This document shows, in pieces, positions 34,301 to 43,468 of a stretch of DNA of 64,000 nt (positions within the stretch are counted from its first letter, which is position 1; the number at the start of each line of letters is the position of its first letter). Source of the stretch: Planctomycetes bacterium syqfu. Its GTDB lineage: Bacteria > Planctomycetota > Phycisphaerae > Phycisphaerales > Phycisphaeraceae. The translations under genes were made by a program, and so were the position numbers. Location of the stretch: NCBI GenBank assembly GCA_020974905.1, contig CP087563.1:62001-126000 (forward strand). Reading direction: 5' to 3'. The notes under the pieces are model-generated. The model was given only the letters and a program-made list of their open reading frames with translations, was not told the DNA's origin and ran no database searches.

Positions 34301-35384
34301 CCATCATGCCTTTGTCATCAAGTAAGTCCCATTTGACTTCGATGGTGCGCGTGGTGTCGGTGGTGGCAACGGTGTATTCCTGTACATCCATGTCGCCTGC
34401 GAGATTGCGAACACGCTTGCCGTTGGCATCATTGATGGCAATGGTGAATCGTGCAGCGGACTTGGGGATGGTGACACGAATGGGCAGCGTGCCTTCGAGT
34501 TTGGCTTCATCGCTGATGTACTTGCGCAGGGCAATGTTGTTCTCACCGATGAGTTTAAGATCGCCCCATGATTTGCGTGCGGTCCAGAAAAACTCGCGTG
34601 ATGTCGCGCCAGGTTGCATGTTGTCCGCATAGCGATGGATCGGCCAGACTTCGCCGGTCGGATCGCCCCAGAGAAACTCCATGCCCATTTGCATGACTTT
34701 GCCCGCGTGAGGCGTTGCGTCGTTTTGTGGGTTGTTGCGGTAAAGCAGTTGCCAGGGGATTTTGATTTCCTGAACGTAACCTTTGCCGTCATCATGTTGA
34801 CGGTATGCCATGGATGCGCCTTCACCCAGTTCCGTTTGACCAGGCTTGGCGATGAGCAGCAGTTGGTCCTGTCCATCCTTATCTCGGTTGGCGCTTTGCC
34901 AATAGGAGAAGTGCAGCACCGGTTGCTTGCGCGCGGTGTAATACCACGTGGTGATCCACAATGGTTTGTCACCGACCTTCACACGCAACTGCACCGAGTC
35001 GGACTTCCAGCCGGAGTTGGGATTGAATGCCGGGTCGATGTTGCTGAACATCGGCGTGGGGTCTTTCCAGTCGATGGCCAGGTAGAGATTGTCCTTGTCC
35101 CACATGGTGGAGACTTGCGTGGAATAGTCGTTGCGAATGTCCTTGTCCGCAAAAATCCAGATGCGCCCGGAGGTGTCCCAATCATCAAGCTTGCCATCAA
35201 TTTGGACCGACTGCCCATCGGGAACAGGCACCGCATTAATGCCTTCATTCTGACTCTGGCGGCCGATCATATTGCTTGCTGCCAGGAGGGGGGTAGCAAG
35301 CAATCCCATTGTCATCAATGCCAAAGCTGTGTATTTGAACTTGGATGATAGTCGTTGACTAAAGGTGCGTCTGGAGTGGATCAT
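31296..35384 (-). CDS. Giant secreted CBM9 - FlgD-like - NHL propeller - CBM9 protein
   Basis: A 1362-residue protein with a signal peptide (ALALMTMGLLATPLLAA, about residues 20-36). Residues about 45-270 are a CBM9-like sugar-binding domain (VQIDGKLDDWDTSG, DNLYLAIDWKDPTP). Residues about 295-375 resemble a FlgD Ig-like fold (NDANGKRVRNLAGD, GQYQAIGLTQDG). A long NHL-type beta-propeller region follows to about 1130 (ITTDKQGNLLITDLGPD, VAVDQTGKVWTVENWDYPR). A second CBM9-like domain ends the protein (LRIDGSDREWPQQ, SPWANEGKDFTRLFKTGDAV). It is paralogous to the 1216-residue protein on the other arm of this divergent locus. No catalytic residues are evident; a surface glycan-binding or scaffold role is inference. 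Confidence 0.82.
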   Translation of the reverse strand: MIHSRRTFSQRLSSKFKYTALALMTMGLLATPLLAASNMIGRQSQNEGINAVPVPDGQSVQIDGKLDDWDTSGRIWIFADKDIRNDYSTQVSTMWDKDNLYLAIDWKDPTPMFSNIDPAFNPNSGWKSDSVQLRVKVGDKPLWITTWYYTARKQPVLHFSYWQSANRDKDGQDQLLLIAKPGQTELGEGASMAYRQHDDGKGYVQEIKIPWQLLYRNNPQNDATPHAGKVMQMGMEFLWGDPTGEVWPIHRYADNMQPGATSREFFWTARKSWGDLKLIGENNIALRKYISDEAKLEGTLPIRVTIPKSAARFTIAINDANGKRVRNLAGDMDVQEYTVATTDTTRTIEVKWDLLDDKGMMVKPGQYQAIGLTQDGLNAEYEMCFYNPGTPPWDVQAGTGAWGADHCAPLRAAAAGDWMILSWQFAEGGHGIIGLGPDGLKKWGEKRGALHLAADENSVFAVPAGWHIKKDVLVRMNRDDGAYKPFVIDGQERPLELPIEDIVGSDNWTPAGMDAHGKHLLLLVSEKVRASENATSPQHLNHDGPELSGKGKIAWIDKQTGKLVKSVDIAACTGITEAADGTIYTIDDHNVYQLKNDKLVKLNLAGVDKPSSITTDKQGNLLITDLGPDMQLKAFNTSGKLVYTCGVKGSRPIRGLFNEQAMYNMTSVAVDQTGKVWTVENWDYPRRVSVWNPADGKLIKDYIGNTGYAGTGCTLDETNPNIAYVGPIQLSLNKQDRTWKVTNILWVPDQTKHESFIISPGSHVLGEHFTSNINGQTRSYYYQPSYRSFNGHVFYLKRGPSMVPVSAVTTVGRICDIIAHNGKVTGGLWDEFKDCDPFDGVYWHDVNKDAKVQRSECIIAPFAEAKKQDRRVRQGLPLFSRWGQRCSNDLSFYVGNNKGTYKYTPLGYTDEGAPIFGPESLSGPLYDDSADYVPVDAENILLNLSYKNYASASRIAGVDMKTYETLWDYPNPYPGVHGSHKATMPKPGMVIGPLKITGVAKVNDEIGRVFVIRGNLGQDFIMTTDGLFVGSMFRDGRIPAETLPAKESQLIGRPMGGFSNGGEPFNGWFGKQADGKIRMTTGFPRQAAMILTVTGLDTIKRLEKQTISVNDTVLAQADKDNQARAQRDAKPKHYVVTPAVNKLRIDGSDREWPQQPRMEIERTGFPQKGSARMIYDDENLYLFYNIEDPSPWANEGKDFTRLFKTGDAVDLQMSVGGEQNDKRRDPNASDVRVLISQLNGKPVAILMKPVDPTASKEHEITYTSPVQPKHFDNVQIISDAVVKVRAAGASYTVEAAIPLKAIGLNPGKDLKVRGDVGFISSDPAGQINIARTYWANPNTNLVNDLPQESWLSPNAWGELVFE

Positions 35385-35491
35385 GGGGGCAAAACCTCAA
35401 AAATTTCTTGTTGTAACTTCTTGTTGGACCGTCTGTAGTGATTTTTAATCTTATGTTTATTGGTAGGGAAGGAAGATTTATTACTTCGATT

Positions 35492-35541
35492 GATTGACTT
35501 AACTATCGGTAATAATAGAATTGAGTAGTAGTAAGTCAATC
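35492..35541. promoter_or_regulatory. Inverted repeat in the GntR/NHL divergent promoter
   Basis: GATTGACTTA (35492-35501) and TAAGTCAATC (35532-35541) form a perfect 10-base inverted repeat with 30 bases between. The repeat sits between the starts of the minus-strand NHL operon (35384) and the plus-strand GntR gene (35572). It is well placed as the operator of that regulator for both directions. Confidence 0.55.
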
Positions 35542-35571
35542 TTTTGAGATATCTTTTTTAGTGAGTCTTCC

Positions 35572-36633
35572 ATGGCTTCGCGATACGACGAAATTCGAGA
35601 TGACCTTCGCAGTGAGATCATCAGTGGCAAGATCAGCCCGGGGCAGACGATCCCCACACGCGTTGCCATCCAACAGCAATATGGCGCGGGACCCATGACG
35701 GTTAATCGTGCTTTGACCGACTTACAAGATGACGGCTTTGTCGAAGCCCGGCGTGGGCAGGGGACGCGCGTGGTCCAACACCCGCCGCATCTCTACAACT
35801 ATCAATTGGCCTTTGGCAATCACCCGCATGTCTCCGAAGAACTTTGGCCTCGGTTTTACACCGTGCTTGTCCAGGCGGCAGCAGGCATTGATGCGCAAGG
35901 TCCCAAGCGACTCAAGTGCCTCTATGGTGTTGACGGTCACGTGGACTCTGAAGGTATGGGCCAACTCAGTCGCCTCATTGAATCGCGTCGAACCGCAGGC
36001 ATTATCTTTGCATCATCACCGCACAAGCTTGCAGAGACCGGCATCCTTGAAAATCGTCAAATCCCCAAGATTGCGTTCCGCACGCAGCGTGGCCTGGATG
36101 GTTACTACTCAACCATTTCGTTGAACATGCATGGCTTTGTGGATCGTGCTCTGGAACGGTTAGCTAAACTCCAATGCAAGCGCATCGCAGTACTGACCGT
36201 CGGTGGTTTGATGGAACGGGAAACACAACACCTGATTCATGGCGCCAAAGCATTAGGCATGGAGATCAAGCCATATTGGAATCTGTTGATCTCTCAGAAA
36301 GAAGCCAACAGTGCTGCCAACATCACGCATCTTTTGTTTAATCCACACCAGACCGTTCGTCCCGATGGCATGATCATCATGGACGACAACCTGGTTGAAC
36401 ATGCCACTTCCGGACTCATTGCTGCAGGCGTGACCGACCAGGTCAAGGTCATTGCGCATTGCAACTTCCCATGGCCTGCGCCCAGTCCCATTTCCATTCA
36501 CCGGCTGGGTTTTGACGCACCGCAGGCTTTGGAGATTGCCTTGAAAAAATTGGACCAATTACGGGAAAACAACGAATTGAGTCACACGGAGTTGACGCCG
36601 GTTTTTGAAGAAGAGATTGCTGCTGCACGGTAA
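35572..36633 (+). CDS. GntR-type regulator with LacI-like sugar-binding domain
   Basis: A 353-residue regulator. The winged helix-turn-helix spans about residues 4-70 ([50 protein letters not shown]). The C-terminal domain resembles LacI effector domains ([42 protein letters not shown]). It is divergent from the giant CBM9/NHL gene across 187 bases and is followed 59 bases later by a pseudopilin gene in the same direction. It probably controls both arms of the locus through the inverted repeat at 35492-35541. The ligand is unknown. Confidence 0.87.
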   Translation: MASRYDEIRDDLRSEIISGKISPGQTIPTRVAIQQQYGAGPMTVNRALTDLQDDGFVEARRGQGTRVVQHPPHLYNYQLAFGNHPHVSEELWPRFYTVLVQAAAGIDAQGPKRLKCLYGVDGHVDSEGMGQLSRLIESRRTAGIIFASSPHKLAETGILENRQIPKIAFRTQRGLDGYYSTISLNMHGFVDRALERLAKLQCKRIAVLTVGGLMERETQHLIHGAKALGMEIKPYWNLLISQKEANSAANITHLLFNPHQTVRPDGMIIMDDNLVEHATSGLIAAGVTDQVKVIAHCNFPWPAPSPISIHRLGFDAPQALEIALKKLDQLRENNELSHTELTPVFEEEIAAAR

Positions 36634-36692
36634 CGTTGCATGCAGGTGATATGTGTCTTTTGCACACATATCCGAACAGTTTGGAGAACACC

Positions 36693-37616
36693 ATGTCCAC
36701 GTCATCCACACGCACGAAGGCCTTTACACTCATCGAACTGCTCGTGGTGATTTCGATCATTGCGCTGTTAATTTCGATCCTCTTGCCTGCTTTAGGTAAG
36801 GCTCGTGATTCGGCTCGCAAAGTGCAATGTCTGTCGAATCTCAGGCAACTGAATATTGCCAGCTTCAGCTACCTTGCTGACAACAAGGATGTCTGGTTGC
36901 GCGGCTCCTATTCAGGTTACAACACACAAGGTAGCTTCAGTTACAACCCCGACTTCTATACGCTGTATAGTCATTACTTGGGTGGGGACCTGCAACTGAC
37001 ATCCAACATCGGCGGTCCTGATGGGCAAACGCATGGCACCAACGGCTTGCGCTTTAACACCATCAGTGTCTTCATGTGCCCCAACAATATCCGCCGAACA
37101 AGCAATCCCAACGATCCCGGACCTTACAACTACTACCGCAACAGCTATGCACTTTGGCCTGCAAGTACATCTGATTTCAAGATGACACAGGAACGACTCT
37201 TGCTCGCGGGGCAGTATCGTGGTTATCAGCAAATTCGTAATCCTGCGACGTGGTCAGATCGTTGTAACGTCTCAATCACCAGCCAGGGCAACAATGGTGG
37301 TTATGCTGAAACCAATCACTGGAACCCGCAAGGCAGCAATGACTGGTCTTCATCCTTCACCGGCAATCCTGAAGGTGGCAATGTCGCGCGTGCAGATGGG
37401 TCAGCAATCTGGTTCAGCTATGAATCAGACAACACCAGTAACAATGCCTTCATTCGCAATGGCGGTGCAGTTGGTGGGCATGTTGCCATCCCCTCCAATG
37501 CCATCTATCTGGCATTCAACAAGTATGCCCTGAGCACCAGCTACAGTGACCACCGTGCCATTCTCGGACGCTACACCGCTCAAGGCAGTAATTTTGGTAT
37601 CGCGATGGGGCAATAA
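36693..37616 (+). CDS. Pseudopilin-like protein
   Basis: A 307-residue protein with leader [17 protein letters not shown], a hydrophobic helix ending [17 protein letters not shown] and an Asn/Ser/Gly-rich head. Instead of H-X9-DG it ends with [14 protein letters not shown], a motif nearly shared with the pseudopilin at 51766 ([13 protein letters not shown]). The start at 36693 has TGGAGA six bases upstream; the longer frame from 36636 lacks this. It follows a GntR regulator and precedes the second giant NHL/CBM9 gene. Membrane-anchored, surface-exposed head expected; function unknown. Confidence 0.9.
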   Translation: MSTSSTRTKAFTLIELLVVISIIALLISILLPALGKARDSARKVQCLSNLRQLNIASFSYLADNKDVWLRGSYSGYNTQGSFSYNPDFYTLYSHYLGGDLQLTSNIGGPDGQTHGTNGLRFNTISVFMCPNNIRRTSNPNDPGPYNYYRNSYALWPASTSDFKMTQERLLLAGQYRGYQQIRNPATWSDRCNVSITSQGNNGGYAETNHWNPQGSNDWSSSFTGNPEGGNVARADGSAIWFSYESDNTSNNAFIRNGGAVGGHVAIPSNAIYLAFNKYALSTSYSDHRAILGRYTAQGSNFGIAMGQ

Positions 37617-37738
37617 TTCGAGCACACACGTTAAAACAGCTCAAATGATCTGAAGAACCACGGTTTGTACCTCTTTTTACCCTTTTTTGACCCTAAATAC
37701 CCTTCATGCAGCTATCACTGCAATCACGGAGTGAATTG

Positions 37739-40700
37739 ATGTCCCAACGCACCATCGGAAGCAGTCTCCTGCTGCTGTTGATGATCCTTACGCCCAGACT
37801 TTTCGCTCAGCCGTCCTTTCTCATAGGGCCTGATCCGACATGGGTATCGCTGACGGACCCGTTGCAGATGCCAGTTGACATTGCCTTTGATCAAGGCGCA
37901 GACATCCTTGGCGTGCGCGTCCGTGTGACACAATCCGATGACACCGCCAAGCTCAATCTCCAGCTTGGTCTTGCTGGCACATCACATGTCTTACTCACCG
38001 ATCAAGACGCCACCATCAAGCAGTCCGGCCAGCATCTGATTTATCACTTCCAGATTCCCACCAGCAAGTTCATCACCGACGCCAACGATTGGTCGCATTT
38101 CGCTTTTGGCTTGCAAGTCTCACGAACGACCACCGGCTCCAACGCCAGCACACACATCACGCGCTATCACCATGCCGACCACCGCGCCCGATTTGCTCCC
38201 ATGTCCACCAAGCCATCAGACTGGGCAACATTCGACATCAAGGCATACCAGAAAGCCATCGACCAACAACACAGCCTCATCACCATCGACTTTGAACAAC
38301 CCACCGACGGCAAAGCATCCATCCTCATCGAAGATGCCAACGGCAACCCGGTTCGCAACCTGGTCTCCGGCTATGACTTCAAAGCTGGATCGCAACGCGT
38401 CCTCTGGGATGGGCTTGATCACAACGGCAAACTCGTCAGCCCCGGAACCTACCGCTGGCGGGGTGTCACCCATGCAGGCATCCAGGCGCATTACCTGATG
38501 CGCTTTGCAAATGGTGATGACAACACATGGCATAGCTGGGGACCCAATCACTCGACCTTTCAAGAGGCGACTACCAACGGCAAGAACATCTTCCTGGCTG
38601 CCCCTATCACCGAAGGCGGTGAATCACTCGTCAAACTCGACACCGATGGCAAGTTCCTGCAAGGCTATCGACACATGCACGGTCTGGGCATCCAACGATC
38701 TCTCATCGCTGCAGATGACCAATACCTCTACGTCGTTCAGGACGGACGTGCCTGGGGACAGAAAACCGAGAAGGGTGATTGGGCTTTCGACCAGGTCGTC
38801 AGCCTCGTGCGCTACGACATCGATTCAGGCAAACCCGTCAACTTCCCCAACGCCTCAAGCAATGTCGGTCACAACGATCGATTCATCACCGTTGACACGG
38901 TCAATATCGGTCCTGTATCAAAAAACCCTGATTTTAAAGGCCTAAATCTCATCGGCATAGCATTGATTGGTGATAAACTCTACATAGCGACTCAACACAA
39001 ACAAGCCATCTTCATTCACGACACCAAGACAGGTAAACAACTCGGCAGCATCAAACTCCCGGGGGTTGGACGCACGGCATCCACGCCCGATGGCAAACTC
39101 GTTGCAGTCGTCGATGAGAACCAACTCGTCACCATCGACAGTGATCAAAACATCAAAGCATTGACCACCCTGCCTAACGTGCAAGTCCAGAACATCACCG
39201 TCGGACCCGATCGCCGTATCTATATCTCTGACCAGTTGTCGCATCAAGTACTCGTACTCAATGCCAACGGTCAACTCGTTAAACGCATCGGACATCCCGG
39301 CGGGAAATACAAGGGCAAGTTTGATATCCAGCGCATGGTCAATCCCAATGGTTTAACCGTCGCACCGGATGGCAAACTCTGGGTCGTCGAATCACGCTGG
39401 AATCCCAAACGTGTTCTCGCATGGGACAGCAAACTTCAGAAGGTAGCAATCGAAAAATTCGGTTCCCCCAAGTACGGCGGCCCCGGGACCGGCTTTGACC
39501 CGCAGCAGCATACGCACATCATTGCTGACCAATGTCTCTGGGAAGTTGATCCTCAAACCAAGACCAGTCGACTGCTGAGTATTTTCCAGGAAGACCCGGG
39601 CATGATCGATGGCCGCATCCGAACACCCCTGTATTTCAGGCATTTTCGCGCTAACGGTCGCACGTTCCTCATCGGTTCATCCAAGGCAAGTTTCGTCTGT
39701 GAACTGCTTGATGATGGCACACTCAAAGACGTTGCAGCATTAAGCAGCACCACCATGTTTGCCTACGCCTGTCATTGGACTCCGCCACAGAGTTATGTCG
39801 ATGCGTACTACAAACAGTTCCCGCAAATTAAACCCAGGAACGCAGACGATCCACTGGTTGGCAGAAACTCACCGATCAACACGCGCGATCTGGGTGGCGT
39901 TCTCTGGGTTGACCGCAACGGTGATGGTCAAACGCAGGAAGACGAATACAGCTTCTACCCGCAAGCTGAAAAACTCTCCATGGGTTACTGGGGCACCGCA
40001 TCACGCAATCTCACACTCCATGCCTTTGTGCAGCAGGATAACCGTTGGCAGATTCTCCGAATCACACCCAATGGTTTTGATGCCAAAGGCACACCCAATT
40101 ACCCGACACTCGGCCAAGCCATTGAGCAGGGGCTTACACCCATTGCTGCAAACATGCGTGGTTTTCAATCCGCCATCATTGATCGCTTTGATCGCGTGAT
40201 CATCAACAGTGACCCGGACATGCTCGGCATCGCACCCGATGGCAGCAAACTTTGGCAGATGGATAACCCATGGTTAGGCGTCCACGGATCACATAAAGCA
40301 CCGCTCCCCGAAGTCGGTGTCATGCAGGGCAATCTCTATTTCCTCGGTGCTGCAGCTTTGGATAACAAAGCTGACCTGCTGATGACCAACGGCAATCACG
40401 GGCGCTTTTTCCTCATGACCTCAGACGGTGTTTATGTTGATGAACTCTTCCGTGATGTCCGACAAAGCCGCGTCTTTGATAACCAAACCATCGGCGGTGA
40501 ACCCTTCGGCGGATACTTCGGGAAAGCTGAAGACAACGGGAAATACTACCTGCACGCAGGCAATTACCGACTCTATGAAATTCAAAACGTTGATACCATC
40601 CATCGCATCGCAGGCAGCATGGATGTCACCGTCGAAAAACTCAAAGTCGCTGCACAACGCCAACGCGAAAAAATGCAGCAGGAAAAACAGGACAATCTGG

Positions 40701-41389
40701 CTAACGTCACATGGATGAATAAGCCGCCCAAAATTGATGGCATGGATCGTGAATGGTCCAAGCAGCAGATCAGTTGGGATAATGCGGGTCAATACAAGAC
40801 CGAAATCAAACTCGGTTATGACGCGGAAAATCTGTATGTCCATGCTGCCATCCGTTCGGATATCTCGCCTTGGATTAACGGCGGGAAAGACTGGACGAAT
40901 CTCTTTAAAACAGGCGATTCACTGAATATTGAATTGGCTTTGGACCCGCAGGCCGACCCCAAACGTCGGACCTCTGCCAAGGGTGATGTGCGACTGCTCA
41001 TTGCCCCGATGGATGACAAGAACATCGCTGTCCTTTACCGCTACAAGGCCGACAGCAAAGAGAACGCAGTGGAGTTCGCATCGCCTTGGCGGAGTGTGAT
41101 CGTTGATAGTTGCACGCAGCTTGATGATGTGCAGATCGCTGTCCGCAAGGAAAATTCGCGATATCAAATCGAACTGGCCATCCCCTTTAAAACACTGCAA
41201 ATCAAGGCACCAATCGGCCAGACGATTCGTGGTGACTTTGGGATTAACTACGGTGATGCGCAAGGCCAGGTCACCCGCCTGCGATCGTATTGGTCCAACA
41301 AGGCGACCGCGTTGGTCAATGATGTCCCCGGTGAAATCATGCAGCATCCCGACATGTGGAGCAGCATTCGTTTTGAGGAACGCCCATGA
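37739..41389 (+). CDS. Giant secreted NHL propeller - CBM9 protein (paralog)
   Basis: A 1216-residue protein. A signal peptide (SSLLLLLMILTPRLFAQ) is followed by a beta-rich N-terminal domain. A FlgD-like segment comes next (IEDANGNPVRNLVSGYDF, LVSPGTYRWRGVTHAG), then a long NHL-type propeller region (LVAVVDENQLVTIDSDQN, PNGLTVAPDGKLWVVESRW) and a C-terminal CBM9-like domain (PKIDGMDREWSKQQ, SPWINGGKDWTNLFKTGDSL). The last 220 residues align by eye with the end of the 1362-residue protein, down to the shared ALVNDVPGE/NLVNDLPQE close. The start at 37739 has GGAG seven bases upstream. It overlaps the next gene by ATGA. A glycan-binding scaffold role is inference. Confidence 0.82.
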   Translation: MSQRTIGSSLLLLLMILTPRLFAQPSFLIGPDPTWVSLTDPLQMPVDIAFDQGADILGVRVRVTQSDDTAKLNLQLGLAGTSHVLLTDQDATIKQSGQHLIYHFQIPTSKFITDANDWSHFAFGLQVSRTTTGSNASTHITRYHHADHRARFAPMSTKPSDWATFDIKAYQKAIDQQHSLITIDFEQPTDGKASILIEDANGNPVRNLVSGYDFKAGSQRVLWDGLDHNGKLVSPGTYRWRGVTHAGIQAHYLMRFANGDDNTWHSWGPNHSTFQEATTNGKNIFLAAPITEGGESLVKLDTDGKFLQGYRHMHGLGIQRSLIAADDQYLYVVQDGRAWGQKTEKGDWAFDQVVSLVRYDIDSGKPVNFPNASSNVGHNDRFITVDTVNIGPVSKNPDFKGLNLIGIALIGDKLYIATQHKQAIFIHDTKTGKQLGSIKLPGVGRTASTPDGKLVAVVDENQLVTIDSDQNIKALTTLPNVQVQNITVGPDRRIYISDQLSHQVLVLNANGQLVKRIGHPGGKYKGKFDIQRMVNPNGLTVAPDGKLWVVESRWNPKRVLAWDSKLQKVAIEKFGSPKYGGPGTGFDPQQHTHIIADQCLWEVDPQTKTSRLLSIFQEDPGMIDGRIRTPLYFRHFRANGRTFLIGSSKASFVCELLDDGTLKDVAALSSTTMFAYACHWTPPQSYVDAYYKQFPQIKPRNADDPLVGRNSPINTRDLGGVLWVDRNGDGQTQEDEYSFYPQAEKLSMGYWGTASRNLTLHAFVQQDNRWQILRITPNGFDAKGTPNYPTLGQAIEQGLTPIAANMRGFQSAIIDRFDRVIINSDPDMLGIAPDGSKLWQMDNPWLGVHGSHKAPLPEVGVMQGNLYFLGAAALDNKADLLMTNGNHGRFFLMTSDGVYVDELFRDVRQSRVFDNQTIGGEPFGGYFGKAEDNGKYYLHAGNYRLYEIQNVDTIHRIAGSMDVTVEKLKVAAQRQREKMQQEKQDNLANVTWMNKPPKIDGMDREWSKQQISWDNAGQYKTEIKLGYDAENLYVHAAIRSDISPWINGGKDWTNLFKTGDSLNIELALDPQADPKRRTSAKGDVRLLIAPMDDKNIAVLYRYKADSKENAVEFASPWRSVIVDSCTQLDDVQIAVRKENSRYQIELAIPFKTLQIKAPIGQTIRGDFGINYGDAQGQVTRLRSYWSNKATALVNDVPGEIMQHPDMWSSIRFEERP

Positions 41390-43146
41390 TCATGCGTAAT
41401 GGATTGATTTTAGTTTTGGCCGTATTGCTCAGTCTTACGACGACCCAAGCAGACGAGCTTCGATTCTCTGGCATACTCGCCAACTCCGGCGAAGCAGGGC
41501 AGACACTTGTCACCTTTGGGGAGATGGTTCGACGCAGCGGCAACGGCCTGACGCAGGATCGCCTGGGGCGGCTTTGGACCCGTGCAGGACGCGGCATACT
41601 CAACTGCTATGAGCTGGATGGGCGCCTGGTCAACCAATACAAAATCGAGCGAAACTACACGGGCAATGACCGCATCGCTGCGACGGATGATCTGATTGTC
41701 ATGTTCATTCGTGGCTGGATTTATACCTTGCCCATCAACGCACCGTCGGACACCAAGCCGACGCGTTTATTGGGCAATGTCACCAACATGGCGACGGACA
41801 GCTTTGCAAACCGCGTGCTCATTTCCAAGTCCGACAACAGCATCGGTTGGCTTGACCCGATGGATGGTAAGTTCGAAACGTTGAAGCTTGACCCGATGCC
41901 CAGTGGGCGCATGGAGTTGATCGTTGGTCCAGCGGGGAATGTCTTTGTGGACTACGACAAGAAAGTGCATCGTTTTGATGCATCAGGTAAAGAGATCATC
42001 AATGAACCATGGCCGGCAGCGGCGACCTCCGAGCGACTGCAGTTTTTCGGAGACAGTTGGTACGGGCATGCATGGCATGGCACGATCAAACGCTATGACG
42101 CGGACCTCAAGCCATCACCGGGCGTGGTGCTTGGCGGGGCGTCGGGGAGTTTTATCGGCTTTTTACCGGAGAACCCTGAGATTGAAAATGGGCGTGCAAT
42201 GCTGCGATTGGATGATCAGACCTATGCGATTGCCGGGATGGATGGGGTGATTCATTTGCTGTATTACGATGCTGCCGCCCAGCGCATGCAACTGATTCGA
42301 CGTATCGGCAGTCTCACGCAATGCCCGACCTTGGCGATCAATGAGCAAGGCGTGATCTGGGCAGCAGGCGGCACTTGGGATTGGGATGGTTTGCCCGATA
42401 CCCCGATGCCTGAAGGGGATCGTGCAGGTGAACCGATCAGTCAGATGAGTATCATGCCCAATGGTTATGCGGTGTGTTATTCAACACGATATGGCAAGCC
42501 GGCGGTTTCCTATGGACCTTATATTCAGGATGGCATGACACGCATCGGTGTTCGCAGCATCAACACCAAGCAGCTTCAATCACCGTTGGAGAAAAACTAT
42601 CCCGCAGCAGCTAGCGTGAAGTATGACAGGAAACACGTCCTGCTGTTGATCTCCGATACCGGTAAGCCGCGTATGCTTCGCATCTCGGATCGTGGTCAGT
42701 TTTATGGTGACGAAGGTGAGCCGAAGCTGGGACTCTCCAAACCCATCAAACACTGCACGTCATTGGCGACAGTTGATGAAGACACACTCCTGCTCGCAGC
42801 AGACGGCGCGGTGATCACGCTCAAACAGCAGGCCGGTAAGGATTGGAAAGAAGTTGGCCGATTCACGAAATGGGGAGACACAAAGGCGGACTCCTTCGGC
42901 AGTGACATCACCATTGCAACTTCGGAAAACCGCCTGTGGGTTAGCGATACCAACCGACATCGCGTGTTGGTTTTTGATGTGCACACACAAAAACAATTAG
43001 CCAGCTTTGGCCAGTTGGATGACAACGGCAACGAAATCACCCAACTGCATTTCCCGACTTCCATCGCAGCCTCCGGCAGACGCGGCGTGGTCTACGACAT
43101 GAAAAATCAGCGACTGGTTCGGTTGACGTTGGATATATCGCAGTAA
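41386..43146 (+). CDS. Secreted NHL/beta-propeller protein
   Basis: A 586-residue protein with a signal peptide (GLILVLAVLLSLTTTQADE). It has repeating propeller-like segments (GLTQDRLGRLWTRAGRGILN, SNSIGWLDP-like turns, TLAINEQGVIWAAGGTWDWD, and near the end ENRLWVSDTNRHRVLVFDVH). It lacks the CBM9 end of its larger neighbour. The start codon overlaps the upstream stop as ATGA, so the two are translationally coupled and probably act together. Function unknown; no catalytic motif seen. Confidence 0.78.
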   Translation: MIMRNGLILVLAVLLSLTTTQADELRFSGILANSGEAGQTLVTFGEMVRRSGNGLTQDRLGRLWTRAGRGILNCYELDGRLVNQYKIERNYTGNDRIAATDDLIVMFIRGWIYTLPINAPSDTKPTRLLGNVTNMATDSFANRVLISKSDNSIGWLDPMDGKFETLKLDPMPSGRMELIVGPAGNVFVDYDKKVHRFDASGKEIINEPWPAAATSERLQFFGDSWYGHAWHGTIKRYDADLKPSPGVVLGGASGSFIGFLPENPEIENGRAMLRLDDQTYAIAGMDGVIHLLYYDAAAQRMQLIRRIGSLTQCPTLAINEQGVIWAAGGTWDWDGLPDTPMPEGDRAGEPISQMSIMPNGYAVCYSTRYGKPAVSYGPYIQDGMTRIGVRSINTKQLQSPLEKNYPAAASVKYDRKHVLLLISDTGKPRMLRISDRGQFYGDEGEPKLGLSKPIKHCTSLATVDEDTLLLAADGAVITLKQQAGKDWKEVGRFTKWGDTKADSFGSDITIATSENRLWVSDTNRHRVLVFDVHTQKQLASFGQLDDNGNEITQLHFPTSIAASGRRGVVYDMKNQRLVRLTLDISQ

Positions 43147-43468
43147 TCGCACGTATTTCGTACGATGAATCTCTCTGGCAGTCATCTGCAAAAATCATTC
43201 GTCACTCCCGCTCCCCTGGAAGGCCCGAATCCAGTGGCATTCTGTGAACACTTGCAAGGTCCACTGGACTCCCGCCTTCCAGGGGTGCGGGAGTGACGAA
43301 CAAATACGATGACATGGAGATTAATTTTTGAGCTGCTTTAATTCCGAGAAGAGTGACGGAAGGTGGTGATTGCTGTCAAGACGATTTTGAGCACGAACCA
43401 AGTCGATTGTTCAATGCGATGAATCTGGCGGGTCATCCAAAATGCTTTTATAGACAGATGTCCACCAT
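43147..43468. other. Intergenic stretch holding one large palindrome
   Basis: These 322 bases between convergent genes hold no gene I can support. The only clear element is the 103-base palindrome at 43198-43300. The remainder (43301-43468) shows nothing. Confidence 0.6.
43198..43300. repeat. REP/BIME-like 40-bp inverted repeat
   Basis: The left arm 43198-43237 and right arm 43261-43300 match as reverse complements at 36 of 40 positions, around a 23-base centre. The right arm has a nested hairpin, CTCCCGC to GCGGGAG. The arm sequence (CACTCCCGC, CCTGGA, GGATTC-like and GAGTGACG pieces) resembles the dispersed CTGGATTCCCGC/GCGGGAATGACG palindromes of many bacterial genomes. It lies between convergent genes, so it may also end transcription. 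No second copy is seen in the window. Confidence 0.8.

Noticed and set aside
34614-35348. 244-codon open frame on the plus strand
   Set aside because: Antisense to the signal peptide and CBM9 domain of the NHL gene; no supported start.
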